Below, in pieces: positions 1 through 8,725 of a stretch of 58,659 bases of DNA (positions within the stretch are counted from its first letter, which is position 1; the number at the start of each line of letters is the position of its first letter). A program made the translations under genes and the position numbers. This stretch comes from Thermosediminibacteraceae bacterium (lineage in GTDB: Bacteria > Bacillota > Thermosediminibacteria > Thermosediminibacterales > Thermosediminibacteraceae). The DNA lies in NCBI GenBank assembly GCA_021890755.1, contig JAKKUQ010000008.1:1-58659 (forward strand). The letters run 5' to 3'. The notes under the pieces are model-generated. The model had not been told where the DNA came from. It made no database searches and saw nothing but the letters and a program-made list of their open reading frames with translations.

Positions 1-80
1 ATGGTCTCCACCCAGCGGCAATGCGTGAGCAGAATTTCTATGTGATTGTCAAGAAATTTTTGCTCTAGCCTATTGACTTT
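1..80 (-). other. Open frame running off the left edge, unidentified
   Basis: On the minus strand one frame stays open for about 26 codons from the TGA at 81-83 to the window edge. It would encode residues such as LEQKFLDNHIEILLTHCRW. I do not recognise the family and see no start codon with a ribosome site, so this may be part of a coding region continuing to the left or simply chance. It lies directly downstream of the broken ABC permease. Confidence 0.2.
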
Positions 81-103
81 TCATAGCACGTCTTTTTGGA
101 AGA

Positions 104-719
104 TCAATGGCTGCCGAGCAGGCCGTTTTTCCGGACGAGCCTTGCAAAATACGAGAACACCAGAAGGCCGACTGCAAGGTGAACCAAATACGGTCACAGC
201 CCTGTTAACCCTCTTGGCGTAAAGGGCAAATCCCGCAAATACGTAGCCGAGCCCGTACATCCCGACGAGGGTCAGCAAAAGTGCAGCGAGTGCTCCCGCA
301 GTCACGTCGATCGATACCCTGAAAAGTAGAAATATCAATGCACACATCACCAGAATGAAACCCGTAGAAGTTACAATGCCTCCTATTGCTTTCCCGGCCA
401 GTAGAAGGGCAGGCGGTGCCACCGAAGTGAATTTATACTCCAATATTCCCCTCGCCGCCTCGAATGAAATATCATAGCCCATGGCGCTGAGAGCAAATGC
501 CGAATAAGACCAGAAGAGGTATCCTAAAAGTACAAGCGGCCTGGTCTCTGTTCTGGGCACGTTATAGACGGCGCCCATGGAGGAATAGCCTCCCAGGAAT
601 ATTATCATTCCGAATATTATTATCTCTCTTATAAGGTCGCTTACGAAGTTCGCCTTATAATACCAGCTCTCCTGGATTTCCCGTATCATCTCAGCCGTCG
701 CAGCGCGAAGCGCTTTCAT
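104..719 (-). pseudogene. ABC-2 type transporter permease, internally deleted and frameshifted
   Basis: This was probably the membrane subunit of an ABC-2 exporter. The ATG at 719 is preferred because a GGGGAGGTGG ribosome site precedes it; that start overlaps the ATPase gene by 29 bases. Four to five hydrophobic segments read well up to the residues RVNRAVTVF. After that the frame gives a non-membrane tail ending at 81. The neighbouring frame instead gives a typical permease last helix and tail (HLAVGLLVFSYFARLVRKNG) ending at the TGA at 104-106. About 50 to 60 residues expected between these parts are missing, so the gene has lost an internal piece and its frame. The pieces are seen in the sequence; the family assignment is inferred from hydrophobicity and operon position. 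Confidence 0.7.
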
Positions 720-1536
720 TCCTATCCACCTCCCCGGGTGGTATATTCTGGAGAACGGCACGGCGGTAAAGCTCCATGAGATTTCTCTTTACGGGAAGAA
801 ACGATCTTACGATGAGGCCATTTTCACTCATAACCTCCAAAATGCGGCTTGCCGGCATGGATTGTACCTCCACCTTCAGCATGCTCCCGCTTATTTCAAT
901 TACCCGGAACCCCGCAAGTTCGAGTTTTCTGGCATCTTCGTGGGTTGCATCATACGATAAATATATGTGGTAATACCGCATTTCTTCCTGATTTTCCGGC
1001 TCTTCCAGCCTCACATCCCCCACAATGCGCCCCTGCTTCATGAAATACACGCGGTCGGCCACTTCCTCTATAAAGCCAAGATTATGGGAGGAAATCAGTA
1101 TCGAGAGCTTTTTCCCCGAAAGCTGCCTTATGATTTCGGAAAGGTGTATTGTACTTTCCACATCAAGGCCGTTCGTGGGTTCATCAAGAATCAGAATTTT
1201 GGGGTCATGGGCTAGAGCCGTTGCTATGGCGGCCCGCTGCCTCTGCCCGTGGGACAGGGTGGCTACCCTCCTATCCCATAAATCCTTAAGATCAAATAAT
1301 TCCTCCAGGTATTCGATTTTTGCCTTGACTTCTCCGGCCGTGGCTCCCTTTAACCGTGCAAAGTACATTAAGTTCTGGCGTACCGTGAGGCCCCAGGAGA
1401 GGCTCCTTTCCGTATCGAAGACCGAACCTAAAAAATTTGCAAACACCTCACCTTCCATCACCTCTAAGGAGACACCGGCGAGAGCTGTAACGGGTGGGTT
1501 TTTAAAAGTTTTTGTAATGTTACATACCTTAAGCAC
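691..1536 (-). CDS. ABC transporter ATP-binding protein lacking the Walker A region
   Basis: The gene reads as the ATPase subunit of an ABC-2 exporter, 281 residues, with a GTG start after GGAGGAAAG. The signature LSHGQ (94-98), Walker B ILILDEP (114-120) and switch His (151) are intact. The P-loop GxxGxGKT that should follow VMEGEVFA (26-33) is absent: residue 33 is joined directly to NFLGSVFDTERSL, which normally lies some 45 to 55 residues later. The loss is in frame. Without a P-loop the protein should not bind or hydrolyse ATP normally. The partner permease downstream is also damaged, so the pair is probably non-functional unless the deletion is an assembly error. Confidence 0.8.
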   Translation of the reverse strand: MLKVCNITKTFKNPPVTALAGVSLEVMEGEVFANFLGSVFDTERSLSWGLTVRQNLMYFARLKGATAGEVKAKIEYLEELFDLKDLWDRRVATLSHGQRQRAAIATALAHDPKILILDEPTNGLDVESTIHLSEIIRQLSGKKLSILISSHNLGFIEEVADRVYFMKQGRIVGDVRLEEPENQEEMRYYHIYLSYDATHEDARKLELAGFRVIEISGSMLKVEVQSMPASRILEVMSENGLIVRSFLPVKRNLMELYRRAVLQNIPPGEVDRNESASRCDG

Positions 1537-1598
1537 ACCTTTCCTCCTTCCCTAAAACTTTATTTACCACCCCGGCACGAGCCTCACAATTTTATTCC

Positions 1599-1628
1599 AT
1601 AATACCTATTGCAGGCAATATTTGTCAA
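1599..1628 (-). promoter_or_regulatory. Sigma-A type promoter of the damaged ABC operon
   Basis: On the minus strand TTGACA (1628-1623) and TATTAT (1604-1599) are separated by 18 bases. They lie about 60 bases upstream of the GTG start of the ATPase. The match is close to the vegetative consensus, so the promoter seems intact even though both genes are damaged. Confidence 0.6.
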
Positions 1629-1662
1629 TTAATTGAGAGTAGAGTGCTGCAATTGGAAGAAC

Positions 1663-2565
1663 TTAATTATCCACGGGAAAAGATTCCGTTTTTACTCCGT
1701 AAGCAGGTGTAAGTTCGGTTATCATCACTCCTGCAAGTATCAGCATGTAGCCTACCAGGGATTTTAAAGTTACGGACTCACCCCAGAGAAGGAAGGAAAA
1801 CAGAGCGGCGAATACCGCCTCCAGGCACATGATGACCGCCGCATGGGTCGAGGTGGTGTATTTCTGCGCCACGTTCTGGACGAGAAAAGCACCTGCCGTG
1901 CAGCATATAACCGCATATAGTATCGCGATCCACATCGATAAATCAATCGCTACTGGCATCGGTTCGGTCAAAGCACCGACAACAAGAGAAAGCATTCCTG
2001 TTATACCCGTTTCAATGATTGCAAGGTTAATCGGATTACCCCGCCTTGAGTAGTATTCGGTGCTCACTATCTGCATTGCAAAAAACACGGCGCAAAGCAG
2101 CGTGAGAAAATCACCTATATTAATCCTAAATCCGCCTTCCAGGGAGATGACACCCAATCCTACAAAAGTGACGGCTGCCCCCAGCACCTGGTACCACCCG
2201 GGGAACTTTTTGTTTACAAAGTACGCCAGAAACGGCACCATTACTACATTACTTCCCGTTATGAAGCCGGACTTGGCCGGAGTAGTATACACGAGTCCCA
2301 CCGTCTGGGTAGCAAAGCCCAGGAAGAGGAAAAGGCCTATTATGCTGCCTCCGATTATATCACTCTTATCCACTTTTCTTAGATTTTCGTTAAAGATAGC
2401 TGCGAGGATGAGAAAAGCCAACAAAAACCTCACGGCCAGGTACATGAAAGGCGTTATCCTCTCAAGAGCGTTTTTCATTACGACAAAGTTGAGTCCCCAG
2501 GCCATGGTTACCAGGAGCAAAGCCCCGTCCGCAAGTACGCTTTTTCTGATTTTCATCTTTTGCAA
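1663..2565 (-). CDS. DMT-superfamily (EamA) permease
   Basis: A 300-residue membrane protein with about ten predicted helices arranged as two EamA repeats (roughly 12-145 and 155-290). It contains the family-like stretches TMAWGLNFVVMKNAL near the N-terminus and AAVTFVGLGVISLEG at the end of the first repeat. Members export or import small metabolites and amino acids across the plasma membrane; the substrate cannot be told from sequence. The gene ends just before a region without obvious coding sequence and begins 14 bases from the end of the penicillin-binding-protein gene on the same strand, so it may be the last gene of the FHA-FtsW-PBP operon. Confidence 0.85.
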   Translation of the reverse strand: MQKMKIRKSVLADGALLLVTMAWGLNFVVMKNALERITPFMYLAVRFLLAFLILAAIFNENLRKVDKSDIIGGSIIGLFLFLGFATQTVGLVYTTPAKSGFITGSNVVMVPFLAYFVNKKFPGWYQVLGAAVTFVGLGVISLEGGFRINIGDFLTLLCAVFFAMQIVSTEYYSRRGNPINLAIIETGITGMLSLVVGALTEPMPVAIDLSMWIAILYAVICCTAGAFLVQNVAQKYTTSTHAAVIMCLEAVFAALFSFLLWGESVTLKSLVGYMLILAGVMITELTPAYGVKTESFPVDN

Positions 2566-2579
2566 CCTCCCCGGTACCC

Positions 2580-3998
2580 TTACTGCAGACTCTTAAGGTA
2601 ATGCAGCATTACTTCCCTTGCAATGGGGCCGGCGTTTCCGCCGCCGGAACCAGCATTTTCCACAACGACCGCCACTGCTATTTTGGGGTCATAGGCCGGC
2701 GCAAATCCCACAAACCAGGCGTGAGGCTTCCCGTGCGGGTTTTCGGCGCTGCCAGTCTTGCCAGCAACGGGAATCCCCCGGATCCTAGCAGATTTTCCCG
2801 TTCCGTTTTCCACCACATCCACCATATATTGCCTTATTTTATTCGCCGTCACTACATCGATTACCTCTTTTAAAAGAACGGGGCGAGAAAAATCTTTCAC
2901 CTCACCTAAGGGCGTGACCACCTTTTGCACAATATAAGGCTGCATAATCCTCCCTCCATTGGCAACCGCCGAAACAACTTGGGCCATCTGGAGTGGAGTT
3001 GCGAGGATCCGCCCCTGACCTATAGAAGCTTCGGCTAGCTCTACATTATCGCTCATTAAAGAAAATCTTGGGAACCTGCTCACCGCTGCCGGCAGTTCGA
3101 AGGGAATTTCTTCGTTAAAACCGAAATCTTCTGCTTTGTTAAAAAGTCTTTCTTTCCCAACCTCAAGTCCTATTTTCACAAAAACTGAGTTGCTGGACAT
3201 ACTTAAAGCTCTCTTGACGTCGTATTTCCCAGGTTTAAAGCCCTCGTAATCCCTGATCACCCTGCCGCTGACCTCGACGTACCCCGGAGTTTCGTAAATT
3301 TTGTCCTCAATATCCGGGATGTTTTCTAGCGCTGCAGCTAAAGTAACTATCTTAAAAGTAGAGCCGGGAGGATAAAGGCCCTGAACGGCCCTATTGATCA
3401 AGGGGCTTTCCTCATCTTTTGAAAGTATATCCCACTTTTGTTCTACCGCCGTAGAATCGTATCCCGGCGAGCTAACCATCGCGAGGACCGCGCCGGTGTT
3501 CGGATCCAAAGCCACCAGAGCCCCCCGCCTTCCCCGAAAAAGATTGTAGGCCTTCTTTTGCAGCTCTGAGTCTATTGTCAAATAAACGTCATTGCCTCTT
3601 GAAACCCCTAAAACCTTTTGGCGCAAAACCATCATCGGATCCTGCTGGGAAATTCCCAAAAGTTCCCCGTTCAGTGCCTGTTCCAGGTTTGCCCTTCCGA
3701 GCTTCCTGCTGGAATACCCAAGCAGCGGGCCAAAAGCTTCCCCCTCGGGATATATCCGTTTTTTCACGCCATTTTCTTCAACGGTCTTTGCCAGCACCCT
3801 TCCCTTGACGTCGTATATGGTGCCTCTTGTGATGCTTTCCTCCTGCTCCCAGAGTCTTCGGTTATAGGAGCTTTCTATGAGCTTTTGGCGCTCGTAAACC
3901 TGGAAATAGGTAAGGTACCCCAGAAGGCTTAGAAAAAGCCCGCAGAAAAGCATGAACACAAGCCTTATGTTCCTTTTAAGCTTCGTCATCGTCTTCAC
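2580..3998 (-). CDS. pbpA: Class B penicillin-binding protein (peptidoglycan transpeptidase)
   Basis: A 472-residue D,D-transpeptidase that cross-links peptidoglycan at the outer face of the membrane. One membrane anchor lies near residues 12-32, followed by a dimerisation domain and the transpeptidase domain. The active-site serine motif STFK is at 213-216, the SxN-type motif SSN at 268-270 and KTG at 414-416, so all catalytic elements are present. It is shorter than many class B PBPs, which fits the PbpA/FtsI-like proteins found beside FtsW/RodA and FHA genes. The start overlaps the end of the FtsW/RodA gene by 23 bases, implying translational coupling. The pair would act as a glycan polymerase-transpeptidase unit in growth, division or sporulation. 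Confidence 0.9.
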   Translation of the reverse strand: MKTMTKLKRNIRLVFMLFCGLFLSLLGYLTYFQVYERQKLIESSYNRRLWEQEESITRGTIYDVKGRVLAKTVEENGVKKRIYPEGEAFGPLLGYSSRKLGRANLEQALNGELLGISQQDPMMVLRQKVLGVSRGNDVYLTIDSELQKKAYNLFRGRRGALVALDPNTGAVLAMVSSPGYDSTAVEQKWDILSKDEESPLINRAVQGLYPPGSTFKIVTLAAALENIPDIEDKIYETPGYVEVSGRVIRDYEGFKPGKYDVKRALSMSSNSVFVKIGLEVGKERLFNKAEDFGFNEEIPFELPAAVSRFPRFSLMSDNVELAEASIGQGRILATPLQMAQVVSAVANGGRIMQPYIVQKVVTPLGEVKDFSRPVLLKEVIDVVTANKIRQYMVDVVENGTGKSARIRGIPVAGKTGSAENPHGKPHAWFVGFAPAYDPKIAVAVVVENAGSGGGNAGPIAREVMLHYLKSLQ

Positions 3999-5205
3999 CT
4001 TCCAAAGCCCTCTGCCACAATCCGTTCAGAATTCCAAGAGAAGTAAAGCTCATAACCATTGAACTTCCTCCGTAGCTCATGAAAGGCAGTGTCACTCCGG
4101 TTACCGGGATAAGCTTTATAACGCCCCCTATTATTGTAAAAATCTGCATGCCGAACATCACCGTATGGCCCAGCGCAAGCAAGACCAGAAAATTTTCATT
4201 CAGCCGGAGGGCTATCCTGATGCCCCTGTATACCAGAAGGAAGTACATAAGAATCACGGCGGCAGCTCCAAGAAAGCCGAATTCCTCCGCAAAAGCGGAA
4301 AAAATAAAGTCCGTGGCGACTGCAGGGATAAAGTCCGGCCGTCCCAAGCCAAGTCCGGTTCCGAAGTAGCCGCCTTCGGCTATGGAAAAAAGAGACTGCA
4401 CTATCTGATAACCCCTCCCAGGTACATCGCGCCACGGGTTCAACCATGCTTCTATCCTTACTCTCACATGGTCGAAAAGATTGTAGCTTATGATTCCCCC
4501 GACCGCAGCAGAAAGAATCCCTCCCACCGCCAAATCCAGCCTGGAGGTAGCGGCAAAAATCACCGTCAGGGCAGTAAAGTAAAATAGCATTGCTCCACCC
4601 AGGTCTTTAGATAAAGCCAAAAGCCCTGTAACAGCAAGGATTCCCGCTCCCAGCCTATAGATAGAATTTACCTTGCCCTCTTTTAAGACACTCGCAAGGT
4701 AAAACACAAACGTAATTTTTGCAAGTTCGGAAGGCTGGAAAGTAAAACCATTAAATACCAACCAGTTTTTTGCTCCGCCCCTTTCCACTCCGAAAAAAAG
4801 GGGGAGTAAAAGCAGCGCTGCGGTTGCCGCCCAGAAATAAAACGGTGCAACATCAAGCCGGACGAAATATTTTGTAAGAATACTGCTCAAAATAAAAAAT
4901 CCCACGCCTATTGCAAAAAAGGCGACCTGCCTTTTAAAAAGCTCCGGGTTTATCCGGCAAAGCATTATGAGTCCCAACTCCGCCAAAAAACCCGCAAGTA
5001 TAAATAAAAATTTGTCCGAATTGGGGAAGATCCAGCCCGTGAAAAAATAACCGATGAATACTATCGTCAAAAAGGTTATGGCGCCGTAAAAAGGTACAAG
5101 TGATACTGGTTTTCTGTATATCGAAAGCAGCAAAAATGATAAAAAACCCATCAGGGCCATAGCGGCGAGTGCCTTGTTATAAATCGCTTCCTCTCTCGAG
5201 TCCAC
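3976..5205 (-). CDS. FtsW/RodA/SpoVE family peptidoglycan polymerase
   Basis: A 409-residue SEDS protein with about ten membrane helices. The family's long extracellular loop, including the stretch from GRGYQIVQSLFSIAEGG to GLGRPDFIPAVATDF, lies at about residues 255-300. SEDS proteins polymerise lipid II into glycan strands and work with a class B PBP, which is the next gene here. The start is GTG and overlaps the FHA gene by 29 bases. Whether it serves elongation (RodA), division (FtsW) or sporulation (SpoVE) cannot be decided from the sequence. The FHA-SEDS-PBP order recalls gene sets in Actinobacteria and Clostridia in which FHA proteins link cell-wall synthesis to phospho-signalling. Confidence 0.92.
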   Translation of the reverse strand: MDSREEAIYNKALAAMALMGFLSFLLLSIYRKPVSLVPFYGAITFLTIVFIGYFFTGWIFPNSDKFLFILAGFLAELGLIMLCRINPELFKRQVAFFAIGVGFFILSSILTKYFVRLDVAPFYFWAATAALLLLPLFFGVERGGAKNWLVFNGFTFQPSELAKITFVFYLASVLKEGKVNSIYRLGAGILAVTGLLALSKDLGGAMLFYFTALTVIFAATSRLDLAVGGILSAAVGGIISYNLFDHVRVRIEAWLNPWRDVPGRGYQIVQSLFSIAEGGYFGTGLGLGRPDFIPAVATDFIFSAFAEEFGFLGAAAVILMYFLLVYRGIRIALRLNENFLVLLALGHTVMFGMQIFTIIGGVIKLIPVTGVTLPFMSYGGSSMVMSFTSLGILNGLWQRALEGEDDDEA

Positions 5206-5611
5206 GGGCCTCCCTCCTTAAAAAGGTAAACTTCCTGCTGCCCATCGTTATGACATCATTTTCCCTCAAAGCTACCGCCCTTTTTATCCTCTTGCCGTTG
5301 ATATAAGTGCCATTGGTGCTCTTTAAGTCTTGAATTATCATCTTCCTTCCCTTTTTGTAAATCATGGCGTGCTTGCTGGAAAGGTAGGGATCGTCGATCA
5401 CAATATCAGAGTCTTTTGCCCTTCCTATTGTGGTTACGCTACGAACAGGAAATTCCCTGCCGTCCTCGCACTGAAGGTAGTAAACGGTTTCTTCCGACGA
5501 ACGTCTTTCTTCATAAAGGTCAAGGACCATCAGCTTTAGAAAATTGTATAAAAAATAATATATCAGCCCAATCAATAAAAATTTCACAATTTGGGCCAAA
5601 ATCTCATACAC
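5177..5611 (-). CDS. Membrane-anchored FHA-domain protein
   Basis: A 144-residue protein with one N-terminal membrane helix (about 8-30) and a C-terminal forkhead-associated domain (about 55-135). The FHA landmarks TIGRAKDSDI, SSKHAM and STNGTYINGK are all visible; this fold binds phosphothreonine peptides. It is the first gene of the operon with the SEDS polymerase and PBP, so it probably recruits or senses a Ser/Thr-kinase-phosphorylated cell-wall protein at the membrane. A matching kinase is not in the window. A TATAAT-like -10 element lies at 5631-5636 on the minus strand, just upstream. Confidence 0.88.
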   Translation of the reverse strand: MYEILAQIVKFLLIGLIYYFLYNFLKLMVLDLYEERRSSEETVYYLQCEDGREFPVRSVTTIGRAKDSDIVIDDPYLSSKHAMIYKKGRKMIIQDLKSTNGTYINGKRIKRAVALRENDVITMGSRKFTFLRREARGLERGSDL

Positions 5612-5630
5612 TAAAAACCACCTCTAGTAT

Positions 5631-5636
5631 ATTATA
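5631..5636 (-). promoter_or_regulatory. Candidate -10 element for the FHA-FtsW-PBP operon
   Basis: TATAAT on the minus strand lies 20 bases before the start of the FHA gene. No convincing TTGACA-like -35 is seen at 16-18 bases, so the leader would be very short and the promoter may be of another class. Confidence 0.4.
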
Positions 5637-5682
5637 ACACAATAGAAAAAAGCCAAACTTGAATGGATAAAAATAACATAAA

Positions 5683-5701
5683 AAAAGCGGCTTATACCGC
5701 A
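5683..5701 (-). terminator. Intrinsic terminator overlapping the stop codon of the flavoprotein gene
   Basis: Read on the minus strand, TGCGG TATAAG CCGC is followed by a run of seven T. The stem includes the last codons of the gene ending at 5692. Confidence 0.6.
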
Positions 5702-6762
5702 TTTTCTACACCAAGGATTTTAAAGACGAGCCTGAAAGGCAAAGTATTAAAACCTGTAGGATTTAAAAATGGCTTGTAAAGTCTCGTCTTTACCAATGTG
5801 CCTATAAGCTTTTCCATTTTATCAAAGCCCAGTTTTTCCCATACCCGTGCCGCCATTGTTTCAACTTCAAGCCTGAATGAAAGCAGCTCTCGTAGATTTT
5901 TCTCGTAGTCCTTTCCGCCGGAAGATAGGCTTTTTGCGGCTTCAATGCCGCTGAGCATCGCCATATCTATGCCTCCGCCATGCAGGGGAGATGTAAGGCC
6001 CGCCGCATCCCCAACCAGTAGTATATTGTCGTATTTTAGCTGCGGTACCATCCTTACCGGGCATATACCCCCTAGTTCCTTTATTACGCGGTAACCGGAA
6101 AGCCCTTCCCTTTCCAGCACATGCCCTAGCAATTTCCACAGCATTACGGGCTCTTTGCCGAAACTGCCCACCCCTACATTGGCTGTTTTGTTATCCTTGG
6201 GGAATATCCAGTAGTAGCCGTAAAGTCCGGGAAGAAGTCCCACCTTTAAATTGTTTCCGATATGTGAGAAATTTCCTTCCATCACATACTGCACTGTTTT
6301 TCCGCAATTTTGCTTGTAAAATGGCGAAAACCCATAAATCCTCGAGGTTATCGGTGGTGCACCGCTTGCATCTATTATGTAATCGTATTCCCTTTGCAGG
6401 ATTTTTAGGTCTTCCGGCAGAACAGGACTTTCTTCCTCAATAGCAACGCCTTTTTCAGCTGCAGTTCTCGCAAGGTCCCTCTGCCACTCTCTTCTGTCTA
6501 TCATCCATAGGTTCAGGTCACTGACGTCGATTTCGTAGGTGTTAACCGCCCTTACGATGAGTTTTTCTACCTTGAACCTCACGCCAGCCGAAGGTTTCCC
6601 CAGCTTTTTCAGCACATCAAAAAACCCCTCGGCACACCGGATGTTTTCTCCTATCCTGCCTTTCTCCATGAGCCTTACCTCATGGCCCAATTCGGCAGCG
6701 GATATTGCTGCCGTAAGGCCGCCGGGCCCTCCTCCTATTACCAGAACCCTTGCCAACGCCAT
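5692..6762 (-). CDS. Geranylgeranyl-reductase-family FAD oxidoreductase
   Basis: A 356-residue flavoprotein. The N-terminal dinucleotide motif VIGGGPGGLTAAISAAELG (8-26) binds FAD, the second FAD motif is LLVGDAAGLTSPLHGGG (around 255-270), and the middle carries the substrate domain. The overall layout matches the geranylgeranyl reductase family, which reduces isoprenoid double bonds or hydroxylates aromatic rings. In a bacterium such a protein could saturate menaquinone or prenyl-lipid side chains, but the substrate is not shown by sequence. It is a single-gene unit with its own terminator. Confidence 0.8.
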   Translation of the reverse strand: MALARVLVIGGGPGGLTAAISAAELGHEVRLMEKGRIGENIRCAEGFFDVLKKLGKPSAGVRFKVEKLIVRAVNTYEIDVSDLNLWMIDRREWQRDLARTAAEKGVAIEEESPVLPEDLKILQREYDYIIDASGAPPITSRIYGFSPFYKQNCGKTVQYVMEGNFSHIGNNLKVGLLPGLYGYYWIFPKDNKTANVGVGSFGKEPVMLWKLLGHVLEREGLSGYRVIKELGGICPVRMVPQLKYDNILLVGDAAGLTSPLHGGGIDMAMLSGIEAAKSLSSGGKDYEKNLRELLSFRLEVETMAARVWEKLGFDKMEKLIGTLVKTRLYKPFLNPTGFNTLPFRLVFKILGVENAV

Positions 6763-6796
6763 CCCACCTTTTTATAAAATGTAAATTTTTAAAAAC

Positions 6797-7699
6797 TCAC
6801 AGCCACCGGTCGATATCCTGTTTTTCTTCCAGGACGCCCTTAAAAAGGTCTCCCACTTTTTTCAGCCTTTCGGGCATATTTTTGATGGTGAACATGGAAG
6901 GATTTATGCCGCTTTCGAGTTCTTCCCAGGTGACCGGAGCGGAAACGGGTGCTCCCGCTATGGGCCTTGGACTGTAAGGTGCAATAAGCGTTTTTCCTTT
7001 TACGTTTTGAAGGTAATCCAGGTAAACTTTACCCTGGCGCTTTTTTACGCTTCTTTCAGTCGTAGCCTTATCGGGAAAAGTTTTTTCCAGAACCCTGCAG
7101 AAAAATTTGGCAAAGGCTCTAACCTGCCGGTAGGTATACCGCGGTTCTACCGGCACGTAAACCTGAATGCCGGTTGCTCCGGAAGTCTTCGGAAAACCTT
7201 TTAGTCCTTCCATCTCAAGCAGTTTCCGCAAACCGAGCGCCAGAAACCTTGCATCCTCAAAGCCGGTATTTTCCATCGGGTCCAGGTCGAAAACCACAAA
7301 ATCGGGGTAGTCTATAGTCCCTATCCGGGAAAGCCAGGGATGTATTTCGAGACTCGCCTGGTTGGCTGCCCAAACGAGGCTTTTTAAATCATCTATGAGT
7401 ACATAGCGGACTTCTTTTTTCTTCCCACCGGAAAAGCTTTCATCGCTGTAAGTCTTTAGCCATTCAGGAGCATAATCGGGCACGTTTTTTTGGTAAAAAG
7501 CCTTACCGTATATTCCATCCGGGTAGCGCGTAAAAACCACTGGGCGGTCTTTGAGGTGAGGCAGCACGTAGGGTGCTATCTGAACGTAATAGTTTATAAA
7601 ATCCCCCTTTGTTATATTGTCTTCGGGCCACATCACTTTTGAAAGGTTTGTAAGCTCCAGTTTTTCGCCTTCCACTACGACCAAAGACACTTCCTGCAC
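6797..7699 (-). CDS. ligD: LigD-type DNA polymerase/primase domain protein (NHEJ)
   Basis: A stand-alone 300-residue polymerase module of bacterial end joining; it adds nucleotides or ribonucleotides at double-strand breaks. It belongs to the archaeo-eukaryotic primase fold. The metal-binding pair is DLD (138-140) in VVFDLDPMENTG, followed by a TSGATGIQVYVP nucleotide-binding segment and the third acidic residue in GKVYLDYLQN. In many bacteria this module is fused to ligase and phosphoesterase in one LigD; here ligase is a separate, divergently transcribed gene 97 bases away and no phosphoesterase domain is seen. Starts at GTG codons 1 and 4 are both possible. Confidence 0.92.
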   Translation of the reverse strand: MQEVSLVVVEGEKLELTNLSKVMWPEDNITKGDFINYYVQIAPYVLPHLKDRPVVFTRYPDGIYGKAFYQKNVPDYAPEWLKTYSDESFSGGKKKEVRYVLIDDLKSLVWAANQASLEIHPWLSRIGTIDYPDFVVFDLDPMENTGFEDARFLALGLRKLLEMEGLKGFPKTSGATGIQVYVPVEPRYTYRQVRAFAKFFCRVLEKTFPDKATTERSVKKRQGKVYLDYLQNVKGKTLIAPYSPRPIAGAPVSAPVTWEELESGINPSMFTIKNMPERLKKVGDLFKGVLEEKQDIDRWL

Positions 7700-7796
7700 C
7701 TGCCCGATTATATTTTATATTTAGATTCTTTCCATTAATTCTCCTCCAACGTAAAAATATTTTTTAAAACGGGCAGAATATGTACGGTGATTTAAA

Positions 7797-8723
7797 ATGA
7801 TAAAACCAGGTATACCCTTTATTCCAATGGAGCCAATACTTCATCCGGAGGCCTTCGACGATGACAGCTACGGCTTCCAGGTCAAATGGGACGGCACGAG
7901 AATCATAGCGCACATTGACGGCACCGTGGAGCTTTTCAACCGGAAGATGAAAAAGCGCACCACTCAGTACCCCGAAATTGCGGCAAGACTTTCGGAACTC
8001 TTCAAGGGCAAAAGCGCCGTGTTAGATGGCGAGATGATAGCCCTTATAGGTGGAAAACCCGATTTCCAAAAACTTATGCAGCGGGACTGGGCAACTGATA
8101 TCCGCACCATTCAATATCTTTCCTCCAAAATACCCGTTACCTACGTGGTCTTTGATATACTTTACCTTAAAGAAAGGTGCCTTACCGACCTTTCTTTTTC
8201 CAAGCGGTATGAGATATTAAGGTCCACTCTTTCGTCTTCCGACCCTGTGGTAGTAACCGATACCTTTCCCGGAAGGGGAACTGCACTATTCGAGGTCGTA
8301 AAATCAAAGGGCCTTGAAGGCATTGTCGCCAAAAAGCTGGACAGTACCTACGAAATCGGAAAAAAGAGCAACAAATGGCTTAAAATCAAAAACCGCCGCT
8401 TGATAACCGCACTGGTGTGCGGCTTTTTGGCCGAAGGAAAAAGGGTGCGGTCGCTCCTTCTCGGCCAGCTGGTGGAAGATGAGTTAATCTATATCGGAAG
8501 GGCTTCCAGCGGCCTTGACGAGGAGATGGGCAGGTTCCTTTACGATTATCTTTCCAGACTAGAAAGAAAAACCTGCCCCTTTACTAACCCACCACTATTG
8601 AAAAGAAGTGAAAAACCCGTCTGGGTCTTGCCTTCGATCACCGTAGAAGTAGAATTTTTGGATTATACAAATGAAGGGTATCTCAGACACCCCGTCATTA
8701 GAAAGTTTGAAAAAATATCGTAG
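7797..8723 (+). CDS. ATP-dependent DNA ligase (LigD ligase module, NHEJ)
   Basis: A 308-residue ligase that seals breaks with ATP. The adenylated lysine lies in the motif KWDGTR (30-35), and DGEMI, the motif GLEGIVAKK and the terminal KWLKIK motif are present; the C-terminal half is an OB-fold (about 205-305). The size matches the ligase domain of LigD alone. It is convergent with Ku, their stop codons lying 2 bases apart, and divergent from the polymerase gene. The three genes together form a compact end-joining cassette, which in spore formers often protects dormant spores. Confidence 0.93.
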   Translation: MIKPGIPFIPMEPILHPEAFDDDSYGFQVKWDGTRIIAHIDGTVELFNRKMKKRTTQYPEIAARLSELFKGKSAVLDGEMIALIGGKPDFQKLMQRDWATDIRTIQYLSSKIPVTYVVFDILYLKERCLTDLSFSKRYEILRSTLSSSDPVVVTDTFPGRGTALFEVVKSKGLEGIVAKKLDSTYEIGKKSNKWLKIKNRRLITALVCGFLAEGKRVRSLLLGQLVEDELIYIGRASSGLDEEMGRFLYDYLSRLERKTCPFTNPPLLKRSEKPVWVLPSITVEVEFLDYTNEGYLRHPVIRKFEKIS

Positions 8724-8725
8724 GA

